Below are positions 1 to 8,491 of a stretch of 64,000 bases of DNA, one piece after another. Source of the DNA: Methylobacterium amylolyticum (GTDB taxonomy: Bacteria > Pseudomonadota > Alphaproteobacteria > Rhizobiales > Beijerinckiaceae); assembly GCF_030700245.1 (NCBI RefSeq), contig NZ_JAUYZI010000014.1, positions 60,082 to 124,081 of the forward strand. The letters run 5' to 3'. The notes beneath the pieces were generated by a model. The model was not told where the DNA came from. It was given only the letters and a program-made list of their open reading frames with translations, and ran no database searches. Positions within the stretch are counted from its first letter, which is position 1. The number at the start of each line of letters is the position of its first letter. Both the position numbers and the translations under genes were made by a program.

Positions 1-606
1 CCGCCCCGCCGCGACGAAGCCGAGGGCGGCCGCGCAGGGCACCAGCACCGCCGCCGCGAGCAGGTAGGGGGCCGCGCGCGGGAACCACGGCTTCGTCCGC
101 AGCCAGAACCACAGCCCGAAGCAGCCGTGCAGCCACGCCACCGCCAGGGCGACGAGCTGCCGCCCGCCCTCCCCCGGCGACACCGACCACAGGGTGTGGA
201 CCACGTGGGCGAAATCCGCGGTCTCCCCGGCGAGCCGCGGCACGACCTGCGTGCCCACCACGTGGGCGACGAGCAGGAACGGCAGCCCCAGGCCGAAGGC
301 CACCTGCACGGCCTCGCGCCCGCCCATCCGCAGGGTCCGGCGCCGGTAGAGCGCCCGCAGCGCGAGGCCGAAATGGGCCGCGAGCGCCGCGTAGAGCAGG
401 GCGTTGCCGACCGGGTTGGACCACAGGCCCGTCAGCCAGGGCCACGCGGCGTCCATCGCCTCCGCCGAGACGAGGCCGAGCGCGATGTTGGCGAAGTGCG
501 TGAGCAGGAACAGGCCCAGGATCAGCCCCGAGGCGAGCCGGATCGTCCGCACGTCGCCGAGGCGTCGGGCGAGGGAGGCGGGTATCGGGTTCGAGGCTGC
601 GTCCAA
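1..606 (-). CDS. Membrane anchor of an SdhC-type (diheme-like) adenylate cyclase, C-terminus outside window
   Basis: The reading frame is open from position 606 to the window edge and covers the first 202 residues. It has about six hydrophobic helices, with histidines in helices near residues 37, 78, 115 and 160. This pattern matches the succinate-dehydrogenase-cytochrome-b-like anchor of class III adenylate cyclases of the Sinorhizobium CyaC type, where four histidines bind two hemes and the anchor senses redox state. An in-frame stop lies at 631-633. The only start upstream of the helices is TTG at 606, with a GGGA about eight bases before it; GTG at 552 is an alternative. The catalytic domain would lie left of position 1 and is not visible, so the cyclase call rests on the anchor alone. 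A plain cytochrome b subunit is the main alternative. Confidence 0.6.
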   Translation of the reverse strand, partial: MDAASNPIPASLARRLGDVRTIRLASGLILGLFLLTHFANIALGLVSAEAMDAAWPWLTGLWSNPVGNALLYAALAAHFGLALRALYRRRTLRMGGREAVQVAFGLGLPFLLVAHVVGTQVVPRLAGETADFAHVVHTLWSVSPGEGGRQLVALAVAWLHGCFGLWFWLRTKPWFPRAAPYLLAAAVLVPCAAALGFVAAGR

Positions 607-701
607 GAGGTGTCCCGCGGGGCGGCCCCATCATCCGTCCCAGATCCGCCCGGGGATCTTACCAAGCGACGACCCGTGTGGCCACGACGCGGCCGATGCG
701 C

Positions 702-1256
702 TCAGGACCTGAGCTGTCCCCTCAGGGAGACGAGCAGCGCCAGCGCGTGTTTGGAGTCGCGATCCGAGGCCGTATTGGCGGCCTTCCACGCGCCGATGGC
801 GCGGGTCACCCGGCGCCGCAACTGGCGCGCATCCGTCTCGCTCAGCGGCTCGCTCAGATTGTAATCCGCATCCTCCCGCTTCGCTCGGGCGTCGAGATAC
901 GCCGTCGCGACCTGTTGCAGGAAGGGCGGGGTGGGGACCGACCCTGCCGCCACGCTTGGCAGGCGAAACAGGTCCACGACCGACGCATCGATCGTTGCGC
1001 CCTTCAGCTTGCCGAAGGTGGTCGTCAACCCCGCGTGGGACAGCGTGCGGATGAAGAGGCGCCGTCGTTGACGCAGGTCGTTGCCCGATCCGACGAGCCT
1101 GCCGGCCGTCTCATCAATCAGGAAGTGGAACAGGGCGTAGTAGGTCGTCGATATGCTGCGCCTGACATACGCACCCTTGAGCGGCCCCTTCTGGCCCTTC
1201 CGCCTGCCGAGGAGCCGGGATGAGGCCCTCAGCAGATCGTCCGAGAACGTCGACAT
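702..1256 (-). CDS. HEPN-like protein, possible toxin-antitoxin or defence component
   Basis: The product is 184 residues, basic and mostly helical. Near residues 32-50 it carries the segment RRSISTTYYALFHFLIDE, which resembles the helix of HEPN domains (RR-x-(S/T)-x-x-YYALFH). HEPN proteins are often RNases or partners in two-gene toxin systems. Its ATG shares one base with the stop of the preceding 86-residue gene (TGATG), so the two are almost certainly translated together. The codon third positions are less G/C-rich than in thrC next door, which suggests acquisition by transfer. The canonical R-x4-6-H catalytic motif is not clearly present (an R-D-S-K-H occurs near the C-terminus), so a nuclease activity is only a guess. 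Confidence 0.5.
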   Translation of the reverse strand: MSTFSDDLLRASSRLLGRRKGQKGPLKGAYVRRSISTTYYALFHFLIDETAGRLVGSGNDLRQRRRLFIRTLSHAGLTTTFGKLKGATIDASVVDLFRLPSVAAGSVPTPPFLQQVATAYLDARAKREDADYNLSEPLSETDARQLRRRVTRAIGAWKAANTASDRDSKHALALLVSLRGQLRS

Positions 1257-1516
1257 CAGTTTTCTGAATACCGCACGCTCGGGAAACGATCGTCGTGGCG
1301 ATTGACGGCATGCTCGATCGATGACGTCAACGCATCGATGTCGTCATCGCTCACGTCTTCCATCTCTGAGACGCGGACGACGACCCTGATCAGGCTATCG
1401 TCGTCATCGCCCTGGTCCGCCGCGAGTGTGAGGCCCCGAAATTTTCGTCCGATCGGCGAGTCCTTGATGACGCCCGATATCGCATCCTGGAGTCGCTGTG
1501 GGTCAGCACGCCTCAT
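1256..1516 (-). CDS. Small acidic hypothetical protein paired with the HEPN-like gene
   Basis: This encodes 86 residues with an acidic centre (DQGDDDD and VSDDDIDALTSS). No family is recognised. It is the upstream member of a two-gene unit and its stop overlaps the start of the HEPN-like gene by one base. A small acidic first gene coupled to a basic second gene fits an antitoxin-toxin or regulator-effector arrangement, but nothing in the sequence proves that role. GC is visibly lower than in the flanking housekeeping genes. Confidence 0.45.
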   Translation of the reverse strand: MRRADPQRLQDAISGVIKDSPIGRKFRGLTLAADQGDDDDSLIRVVVRVSEMEDVSDDDIDALTSSIEHAVNRHDDRFPSVRYSEN

Positions 1517-1746
1517 GGCTACGTTCCGAACTCGACCGGTCGCAGATCGCTTGGCGCCCTATGAACATCCGCCGCGCACCGCGCGCAACCTGCGCGGCGC
1601 GGTTCCGTCGCATCGAACGCCCATGTCCGCTTCACCGACGCGATCCGTCGACCAGCCCGCCATGCCGGGCCGTTCATCGGACGTCCCCGCTTTCGACAGT
1701 CCCGCGCGCATCGTGTAGAGGGGGCGCCTTCCTCCCGGAGGCCCCC

Positions 1747-3159
1747 GTGCTCCACGTCTCGACCCGCGGCGAGGCCGCGCCGCTCTCGTTCTCGGACGCC
1801 CTTCTGGCCGGGCTCGCCCGCGACGGCGGGCTCTACGTGCCGCAGGCGTGGCCGCGGCTCGGGGCGGACGAGATCGCCGGGCTGGCGGGCCGGCCCTACG
1901 CCGAGGCCGCCAAGCGCGTGCTGCGCCCGCTGGTCGACGGCGAGATCGCCGACCCCGACCTCGACCGGATGATCGAGGCGGCCTACGCCAGCTTCCGCCA
2001 CCCGGCGGTCTGCCCGCTCACCCAGCTCGACGACAACCTGTTCCTGCTGGAACTCTTCCACGGGCCGACGCTCGCCTTCAAGGACGTGGCGATGCAGCTC
2101 CTCGGGCGGCTGATGGACCACGTGCTCCGCGCCCGCGGCAGCCGCGCGACCATCGTCGGCGCCACCTCGGGCGACACCGGCTCGGCCGCGGTCGAGGCGT
2201 TCCGCGGGCTCGATCAGGTCGACGTGTTCATCCTCTACCCGCACGGACGGGTCTCGGAGGTGCAGCGGCGGCAGATGACCTCGGTCGCCGCCGAGAACGT
2301 CCACGCGCTCGCGATCGACGGCACGTTCGACGACTGCCAGAACATCGTCAAGGCTCTGTTCCAGCACCGGGATTTCGCCGACGGCGTGCGCCTGTCGGGC
2401 GTCAACTCGATCAACTGGGCCCGCGTCGCCGCGCAGACGGTCTACTACTTCACCAGCGCCGTGGCGCTCGGCGCCCCCCACCGCCCGGTCTCGTTCGCGG
2501 TGCCGACCGGCAATTTCGGCGACATCCTCGCCGGCTGGGTCGCCAAGCGGATGGGGCTGCCGATCGAGCGGCTGATGATCGGCACCAACGCCAACGACAT
2601 CCTCGTGCGCACCCTGGAGCACGGCGCCTACGAGCTGCGCGGCGTCGAGCCGACCACCTCGCCCTCCATGGACATCCAGATCTCGTCGAACTTCGAGCGG
2701 CTGCTGTTCGAGGCGCTGGGGCGCGACGCCTCCGGCCTGTCGCGGCTGATGGCCGGGCTGAAGCAGTCCGGCGGCTTCCGCCTGGACCCGGCGGTGCTGG
2801 CGGGCGTGCGCGCCGAGTTCGACGCCCACGCCGTGCCGGAATCGGCGGTGATGGAGGAGATCGCCCTGACGCAGGCCGCCACCGGCGTCACCCTCGATCC
2901 CCACAGCGCCATCGGCGTGCGCGCCGGCCGGCGCCTGCTGGCGCGCGACCCGGCGACGCCGGTGGTGGCGCTCGCCACCGCGCATCCGGCGAAGTTCCCG
3001 GACGCGGTCGCCCAGGCCACGGGGGGCCTGCGCCCGGCCCTGCCGCCGCACCTCGCCGACCTGATGGACCGGCCCGAGCGCCTCACCCGCCTGCCCAACG
3101 ACCAAGCGGCGGTCGAGCGGCTGATCCGCGAGCGCGCCCGGATCGGCAAGGCCGCGTGA
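1747..3159 (+). CDS. thrC: Threonine synthase
   Basis: The product is 470 residues, a normal length for the ThrC group that starts with a TRG..P..F.DALL.GLA.DGGLY N-terminus. It is a PLP enzyme of the cytosol that converts O-phospho-homoserine and water to threonine and phosphate. The PLP lysine is seen in HGPTLAFKD (Lys112) and the phosphate-binding loop in GATSGDTGSAA. The frame is open further upstream, but the upstream part has no family character. The GTG at 1747 sits five bases after GGAGG and gives the canonical N-terminus. The peptidase gene follows after ten bases, so the two are probably cotranscribed, an arrangement common in alphaproteobacteria. Confidence 0.95.
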   Translation: MLHVSTRGEAAPLSFSDALLAGLARDGGLYVPQAWPRLGADEIAGLAGRPYAEAAKRVLRPLVDGEIADPDLDRMIEAAYASFRHPAVCPLTQLDDNLFLLELFHGPTLAFKDVAMQLLGRLMDHVLRARGSRATIVGATSGDTGSAAVEAFRGLDQVDVFILYPHGRVSEVQRRQMTSVAAENVHALAIDGTFDDCQNIVKALFQHRDFADGVRLSGVNSINWARVAAQTVYYFTSAVALGAPHRPVSFAVPTGNFGDILAGWVAKRMGLPIERLMIGTNANDILVRTLEHGAYELRGVEPTTSPSMDIQISSNFERLLFEALGRDASGLSRLMAGLKQSGGFRLDPAVLAGVRAEFDAHAVPESAVMEEIALTQAATGVTLDPHSAIGVRAGRRLLARDPATPVVALATAHPAKFPDAVAQATGGLRPALPPHLADLMDRPERLTRLPNDQAAVERLIRERARIGKAA

Positions 3160-3169
3160 CGGGGTGGCG

Positions 3170-4465
3170 ATGAACCAGCACTTCTCCACCCACGCCGCCT
3201 CGCCCTCCTTGCGGATCACGCGGCTTGCGAACGGCGTCACCGTCGCCACCGAGCCGATGCCGGGGGTGGCGACCGCGAGCCTCGGCGTCTGGGTCGGCGC
3301 CGGCTCGCGCCACGAGCGCGCCGACGAGAGCGGGCTGTCGCACCTCATCGAGCACATGGCGTTCAAGGGGACGCGTTCGCGCTCCGCCCGGCAGATCGCC
3401 GAGGCGATCGAGAACGTCGGCGGCGAGATCAACGCCGCCACCTCCACCGAGGGCACGAGCTACACCGCCCGAGTGCTCGGCGAGCACGCCGGCCTCGCGC
3501 TCGACGTGATCGGCGACATCCTCACCGACTCGACCTTCGACGCGGCCGAGCTCGCCCGCGAGAAGGGCGTGATCCTCCAGGAATACGCCGCCGTCGAGGA
3601 CACGCCGGACGACGTGGTCTACGACGCCTTCGCCGAGGCGGCCTTTCCCGGCCAGCCGATCGGCCGGCCGATCCTCGGCCGCCCGGAGACGATTCGGCGC
3701 TTCGACGCGCGCGCGATCCGCGCCTATCTCGACCGCGAGTACACCCCGGACCGGTTCGTGGTGGCGGCCGCCGGGTCGGTGGACCACGCCGCCGTGGTCG
3801 AGGCGGCCGAGCGGCGCTTCGGCGCGCTGCCCGCCCGGGCCGCGCCCGAGGCCGAGCCCGGCCGCTACGGCGGCGGCGAGCGGCGGATGCCGCGCAAGCT
3901 CGAACAGGCCAACCTCGTGATCGGCCTGCCCGGCCTGTCGTTCCGCGACGACGGCTACTACGCCCTGCACATGTTCGCGCAGGTGCTCGGCGGCGGCCTG
4001 ACCTCGCGGCTGTGGCAGGAGGTGCGCGAGGCCCGCGGCCTCGCCTACGAGATCCAGGCGTTCCACTGGCCGTTCTCGGATTGCGGCCTGTTCGGCATCG
4101 GCGCGGGGGTCGCAGGCGCGGACGTGGCCGAACTCGTCGCGGTGACGCTGGAGGTCGCGACGCTCGCCGCCCGCGACCTCGACGCCCGGGAGATCGAGCG
4201 CGCCAAGGCGGGGCTCAAGCTCTCCCTGCTCTCCGCGCTGGAGACGCCGGGCGGGCGCATCGAGCGCAACGCCCGCCAGATCCTGGCCTGGGGCCGGGTG
4301 ATCCCGGCCGAGGAGGTCATCGCCCGGGTCGACGCGGTGAGCGTGGACGACGTGCGCGCCGCCGCCGCCGCGACCCTCCAGGGCCCGCCGACGCTCGCCG
4401 CGATCGGCCCGATCCGGGGCCTGCCGCCGCTGGACCGGATCGCCGCCGCGCTGCGGGGCGCCTGA
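3170..4465 (+). CDS. M16 family zinc peptidase (mitochondrial processing peptidase beta-like)
   Basis: This 431-residue protein carries the inverted zinc motif HLIEH (His58, Glu61, His62), followed about 75 residues later by the acidic helix containing REKGVILQE that supplies the third ligand. The C-terminal half has the glycine-rich GGGLTSRLWQEVREARGLAY segment typical of the family. M16B enzymes are cytosolic oligopeptidases. The ATG at 3170 is chosen; a GTG six bases earlier would add two residues. It follows thrC closely, as in many Rhizobiales. The substrate cannot be told from sequence. Confidence 0.9.
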   Translation: MNQHFSTHAASPSLRITRLANGVTVATEPMPGVATASLGVWVGAGSRHERADESGLSHLIEHMAFKGTRSRSARQIAEAIENVGGEINAATSTEGTSYTARVLGEHAGLALDVIGDILTDSTFDAAELAREKGVILQEYAAVEDTPDDVVYDAFAEAAFPGQPIGRPILGRPETIRRFDARAIRAYLDREYTPDRFVVAAAGSVDHAAVVEAAERRFGALPARAAPEAEPGRYGGGERRMPRKLEQANLVIGLPGLSFRDDGYYALHMFAQVLGGGLTSRLWQEVREARGLAYEIQAFHWPFSDCGLFGIGAGVAGADVAELVAVTLEVATLAARDLDAREIERAKAGLKLSLLSALETPGGRIERNARQILAWGRVIPAEEVIARVDAVSVDDVRAAAAATLQGPPTLAAIGPIRGLPPLDRIAAALRGA

Positions 4466-4618
4466 GGCCCCCCAACTTGATTTGGCCGCAAAGGGGGGCG
4501 ATCCGCGGGCGGTGGACCCGGCCGCGGGCGGCCTTGCCCGGGGTTAGGGGCGCCTTTACCAATCGAGGCCGCCCGGGCGGCTGACGCCGAAGCTCGCACG
4601 GCCGGAAGCTGCTCACCC

Positions 4619-7483
4619 TTGCGTATCCTCGCCCTCCTCCTGATCCTGGTCGGCGCCTGCCTCGCGGGGGGCCCGGCCCGCGCCGTGGAGGCGGTGCGCG
4701 TCGGGCTCGACCAGCCGGTCATCGACCTGACGGGGGCGATCGAGCGCTACCGCTCCGACGGCGACCTGATCCAGATCTCCACCGCCCCGGGCCGGGACGG
4801 TATCGTCCGCCGCATCGTCGTCAAGGCGCGCGAGGCCGGCGCCCGGCCGGACTGGATCGTGTTCGCGCTCACCAACGACACCGACGAGCAGATCGAGCGG
4901 ATCCTCGTGGTCCCGCATTTCCGGCTCGTGAATTCCGGGGTGATCTGGCCGGACCTCGGCGGCTCGCGCATCGCCGCGATCACCGCGAGCCAGGGCATCC
5001 GCCCCGAGCGCGACGAGAACCCGGAAGCCGACCAGTTCACGATCACGCTGGATCCCGGCACCACGGTCACCTACGTGGCCGAGTTGCGCGGGCCCAACGT
5101 GCCCCAGATCCACCTCTGGGAGGCCGACGCCTACCGCCGCAAGGTCGCCGGCCTGACGCTCTACAAGGGCATCATCATCGGCATCAGCGGCCTGCTCGCC
5201 CTGTTCCTAACCATCGTGTTCGTGGTCAAGGGCGCGATCATCTTCCCCGCCGCCGCGGCGCTGGCGTGGTCGGTGCTCGCCTACGCCTGCATCGATTTCG
5301 GCTTCCTCCAGCGGGTCTTCCCCGTCACCGAACTCGCCGAGCGGGTCTACCGGGCGTCGGCCGAGGCGGTGCTCGGGGCGACGCTGCTCGTCTTCCTGTT
5401 CGCCTATCTCAACCTCGCCCGCTGGCACGTGCGCTACAGCCACGTCGCCTTCTTCTGGCTGGCCTTCCTCGCCGGCCTCGTCGGGCTCGCGGTGTTCGAT
5501 CCGCCGGTGGCGGCCGGCGTCGCCCGCATCTCGATCGCCGCGGTCGCCGGGATCGGCCTCCTCTTGATCCTCTACCTCTCCGTCCACAACGGCTACGACC
5601 GCGCCATCCTGCTGGTGCCGACCTGGATCCTCCTCGTCGTCTGGGTGACGGCGGCGGGCTTCGCGGTCACCGGCCAGATCGGCAGCGACCTCGTGCAGCC
5701 CGCCCTCATCGGCGGCCTCGTGCTGATCGTGATGCTGATCGGCTTCACCGTGCTCCAGCACGCCTTCGCGGGCGGCGGCCTGTCCCACGCGCTGGTGTCC
5801 GACACCGAGCGCCGGGCGCTGGCGCTCACGGGTGCGGGCGACGTGGTGTTCGACTGGGACGTGCCCGCCGACCGGGTCTTCGCCGGCCCCGAGATCGAGG
5901 GCCAGCTCGGCCTGCCCCGCGGCGCCCTGGAGGGCCCGGCCTCGAACTGGCTCGGGGCGATGCACCCCTTCGACGTGGAGCGCTACTCGGCGGCCCTCGA
6001 CACGGTGATCGAGGAGCGGCGCGGCCGCATCGTCCACGATTTCCGCCTGCGCTCGGCCGCGGGCACGTATTTCTGGTATCGGCTGAAGGCCCGGCCGGTG
6101 ATCGGCGCCGACGGCGAGGTGATCCGGGTGGTCGGCACGGTCGCCGACGTCACCGAGGTCAAGACCGCCGAGGAGCGCCTGCTGCACGACGCGGTGCACG
6201 ACAGCCTCACCGGCCTGCCGAACCGCGAATTGTTCGGCGACCGCCTCGACGCGGCGCTGGCCTTCGCCGGCCAGGACCCGCGGCTCAAGCCGACCGTGAT
6301 CGTCCTCGACATCGACCGCTTCAAGGGCATCAACGACGCCATCGGCCTCTCGGCGGGCGACTCGATCCTGCTCACCCTGTCGCGCCGCCTCGGGCGGCTG
6401 CTGCGGCCGCAGGACACGCTGGCGCGCATCGCGGGCGACGAGTTCGCGGTGATCCTGCTCTCCGAGCGCGACCCCGACCGCATCCTGGCCTTCGCCGGCA
6501 TGATCCAGCGGGCGGTCTCGACGCCGATCACCTACGCCGACCGCGAGATCTTCCTGACGGTGTCGATCGGGCTGGCGCTCCACGAGGCGGGGGTGAAGCG
6601 CGACGAGGTGCTCAAGAGCGCCGAGATCGCGATGATCCAGGCCAAGCGCGGGGGCGGCGACCGCATCGAGGTGTTCCGCGCCCACATGCGCGCCGAGCGC
6701 TCCGACCGGCTGATGCTGGAGGGCGACCTGCGCAAGGCGATCGAGCGCAACGAGATGCGGGTGCTGTTCTCGCCCCTCGTCCGGCTGGAGGACCGCACGG
6801 TGGCGGGCTTCGAGACGGTGCTGCGCTGGGACCACCCGAAGCTCGGGCGCATCCCCGCCTCGACCTTCCTGCCGCTCGCCGAGGAGAGCGGCTTCATCGT
6901 CAACCTCGGCATCTTCGCCCTGGAGCGCACGGCGCTCGAACTCGCCGCGTGGCAGCGCTCGCTGGAGGTGGAGCCGCCGATCTTCGCCGCCTGCAACCTC
7001 TCCTCGCGCCAGCTCCTGCGCCACGACCTGCTGCACGACGTGAAGACGGTGCTCGCCCGCTCCGGGGCGCTGCCGGGCTCGCTGAAGCTCGAATTCAGCG
7101 AGAGCCTCGTGATGGAGAACCCGGAATACGCGGCCCAGATGCTTGCGCGCATCCACGACCTCGGCGCCGGCCTGTGCCTGTCCGATTTCGGCACCGGCTA
7201 CTCGGCGCTCTCCTACCTCCAGCGCTTCCCCTTCGACACGATCAAGGTCGACGCCACCTTCGTGCGCCAGATGGCCACCGGCCAGACCGCGATCCTGCGC
7301 TCGATCGTGCGGATGGCGAGCGAGCTGAACCTCGCCATCGTCGCCGAGGGCTGCGAATCGGAGGGCGACGCGGTGGCGCTCGCCGAACTCGGCTGCGAGT
7401 ACGCGCTCGGCCCCGCCTTCGGCGAGCCGATGAGCGTGCTCCAGGCCCGCCAGATCGTCGGCGCCGCCCCCGAGGCGGCCTGA
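4619..7483 (+). CDS. Membrane PAS-GGDEF-EAL protein with degenerate catalytic motifs
   Basis: The 954-residue protein has a signal peptide (residues 1-22), an extracytoplasmic domain of about 150 residues, and about seven membrane helices (roughly 170-395) resembling the 7TMR-DISM layout. A PAS domain (about 400-515), GGDEF domain (about 520-680) and EAL domain (690-945) follow. The diguanylate cyclase signature is AGDEF (605-609). The EAL triplet reads ETV (732-734), the DDFGTGYS loop reads SDFGTGYS (855-862), and the late catalytic glutamine position has alanine (YALGP). The first glutamate, the NLS motif and the KVD motif survive. Cyclic-di-GMP turnover is therefore doubtful, and it may be a sensor or binding protein. 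The start is TTG at 4619, preceded by GGAAG; no better start gives the signal peptide. Confidence 0.85.
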   Translation: MRILALLLILVGACLAGGPARAVEAVRVGLDQPVIDLTGAIERYRSDGDLIQISTAPGRDGIVRRIVVKAREAGARPDWIVFALTNDTDEQIERILVVPHFRLVNSGVIWPDLGGSRIAAITASQGIRPERDENPEADQFTITLDPGTTVTYVAELRGPNVPQIHLWEADAYRRKVAGLTLYKGIIIGISGLLALFLTIVFVVKGAIIFPAAAALAWSVLAYACIDFGFLQRVFPVTELAERVYRASAEAVLGATLLVFLFAYLNLARWHVRYSHVAFFWLAFLAGLVGLAVFDPPVAAGVARISIAAVAGIGLLLILYLSVHNGYDRAILLVPTWILLVVWVTAAGFAVTGQIGSDLVQPALIGGLVLIVMLIGFTVLQHAFAGGGLSHALVSDTERRALALTGAGDVVFDWDVPADRVFAGPEIEGQLGLPRGALEGPASNWLGAMHPFDVERYSAALDTVIEERRGRIVHDFRLRSAAGTYFWYRLKARPVIGADGEVIRVVGTVADVTEVKTAEERLLHDAVHDSLTGLPNRELFGDRLDAALAFAGQDPRLKPTVIVLDIDRFKGINDAIGLSAGDSILLTLSRRLGRLLRPQDTLARIAGDEFAVILLSERDPDRILAFAGMIQRAVSTPITYADREIFLTVSIGLALHEAGVKRDEVLKSAEIAMIQAKRGGGDRIEVFRAHMRAERSDRLMLEGDLRKAIERNEMRVLFSPLVRLEDRTVAGFETVLRWDHPKLGRIPASTFLPLAEESGFIVNLGIFALERTALELAAWQRSLEVEPPIFAACNLSSRQLLRHDLLHDVKTVLARSGALPGSLKLEFSESLVMENPEYAAQMLARIHDLGAGLCLSDFGTGYSALSYLQRFPFDTIKVDATFVRQMATGQTAILRSIVRMASELNLAIVAEGCESEGDAVALAELGCEYALGPAFGEPMSVLQARQIVGAAPEAA

Positions 7484-7597
7484 GCCGGGCGGCCCGCGCA
7501 CGGCCGGCATGGGGGCCATCCCACACACATTGTTTCGCCGCGCAGCCCAGCGCGCTACGGAGTGGCGGGCGACGACGCCCATGCCAGGGGAACCGCG

Positions 7598-8011
7598 ATG
7601 ACGCCGGAACAGGTGACGTTGGTGCAGGAGAGCTTCGCCAAGGTGCGGCCGATCGCCGACACGGCGGCCGACCTGTTCTACGGGCGGCTGTTCACCATCG
7701 CGCCGGAGGTGCGCGGCCTGTTCCCCACGGACATGACCGAGCAGAAGAAGAAGCTCATGGCCATGCTCGGCCTCGCGGTGAGCAACCTCAACCGGCCGGA
7801 GGCAGTGGCGCCCGCCGTGCAGGATCTCGGGCGGCGGCACGTCGCCTACCGGGTCGAGGACGCCCATTACGAGCCGGTCGGCGGCGCCCTGCTCTGGACC
7901 CTGGAACAGGGGCTCGGACCCGACTTCACCCCCGAGGTGCGGGAGGCCTGGACCGAGACCTACGGCCTCGTCGCCGGCCTGATGAAGCGCGCGGCCCGGA
8001 CGGAGGCGTGA
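7598..8011 (+). CDS. Single-domain bacterial globin (flavohemoglobin-type heme domain)
   Basis: The product is 137 residues, the length of a lone globin fold. It matches the heme domain of flavohemoglobins, with Tyr28 at the B10 position, Phe42 at CD1, Gln49 at E7 and His81 as the proximal heme ligand in LGRRHVAY. A B10 Tyr with E7 Gln is the distal pocket of NO-dioxygenating globins. There is no fused reductase, but a ferredoxin-reductase-like gene lies two genes downstream. ATG at 7598 follows AGGGGA and begins directly at helix A; an in-frame upstream extension has no family character. Likely roles are NO or O2 binding in the cytosol, inferred from the pocket. Confidence 0.88.
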   Translation: MTPEQVTLVQESFAKVRPIADTAADLFYGRLFTIAPEVRGLFPTDMTEQKKKLMAMLGLAVSNLNRPEAVAPAVQDLGRRHVAYRVEDAHYEPVGGALLWTLEQGLGPDFTPEVREAWTETYGLVAGLMKRAARTEA

Positions 8012-8114
8012 GGCCGGAGAGGGGGCACACGCTTAAGTCCCCCTTAACCATGTTCCGCCAAGGTCCGATCCGCGGATGGGAGCCCCGTGGGCCCGCATCG
8101 AGGGGAGTTGGCGT

Positions 8115-8459
8115 ATGGCCGAGGCGGCGCGGCGTTACCAGCAGACGGGCGGTTCCGATCTCGTGCGCCGGCTGATCGCCCGGCCGGTGCGGCAGGAGCA
8201 CCAGGCCCGCACCCGCCTGTCCCTGCCGAGCTACGATCCGGACCCGACCGAGGCGGAGGCCGAGGAGGCCGACGCCATCGCCCGCCTGGAGGCGGAGCTG
8301 GCGGTGACGAAGGCGGTGCTGCGCGCCCAGCGGCAGGAGGTCGAGGCCCTGCGCGCCCAGCGCCGGCTGATGACCGAGGCCGGGCCCGACGAGGACGTCC
8401 GCGCCACCCGCGAGCGGTGGGCGGCCCTCGTCGACAGCCTGCTGATCCGCGCCCGCTGA
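8115..8459 (+). CDS. Small coiled-coil hypothetical protein in the globin cluster
   Basis: The 114-residue product is soluble. A helix rich in Glu, Ala, Leu and Arg between about residues 50 and 95 looks like a coiled coil. No family is recognised. The preferred start is ATG at 8115 after GGGGAG; an upstream GTG would add thirteen residues. It sits 103 bases after the globin and 32 bases before the reductase-like gene on the same strand. It may be a structural or docking partner in that cluster, but this is only context. Confidence 0.6.
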   Translation: MAEAARRYQQTGGSDLVRRLIARPVRQEHQARTRLSLPSYDPDPTEAEAEEADAIARLEAELAVTKAVLRAQRQEVEALRAQRRLMTEAGPDEDVRATRERWAALVDSLLIRAR

Positions 8460-8491
8460 TCCGCGCCATGCGCACACGGGCGGGGTAGGCC

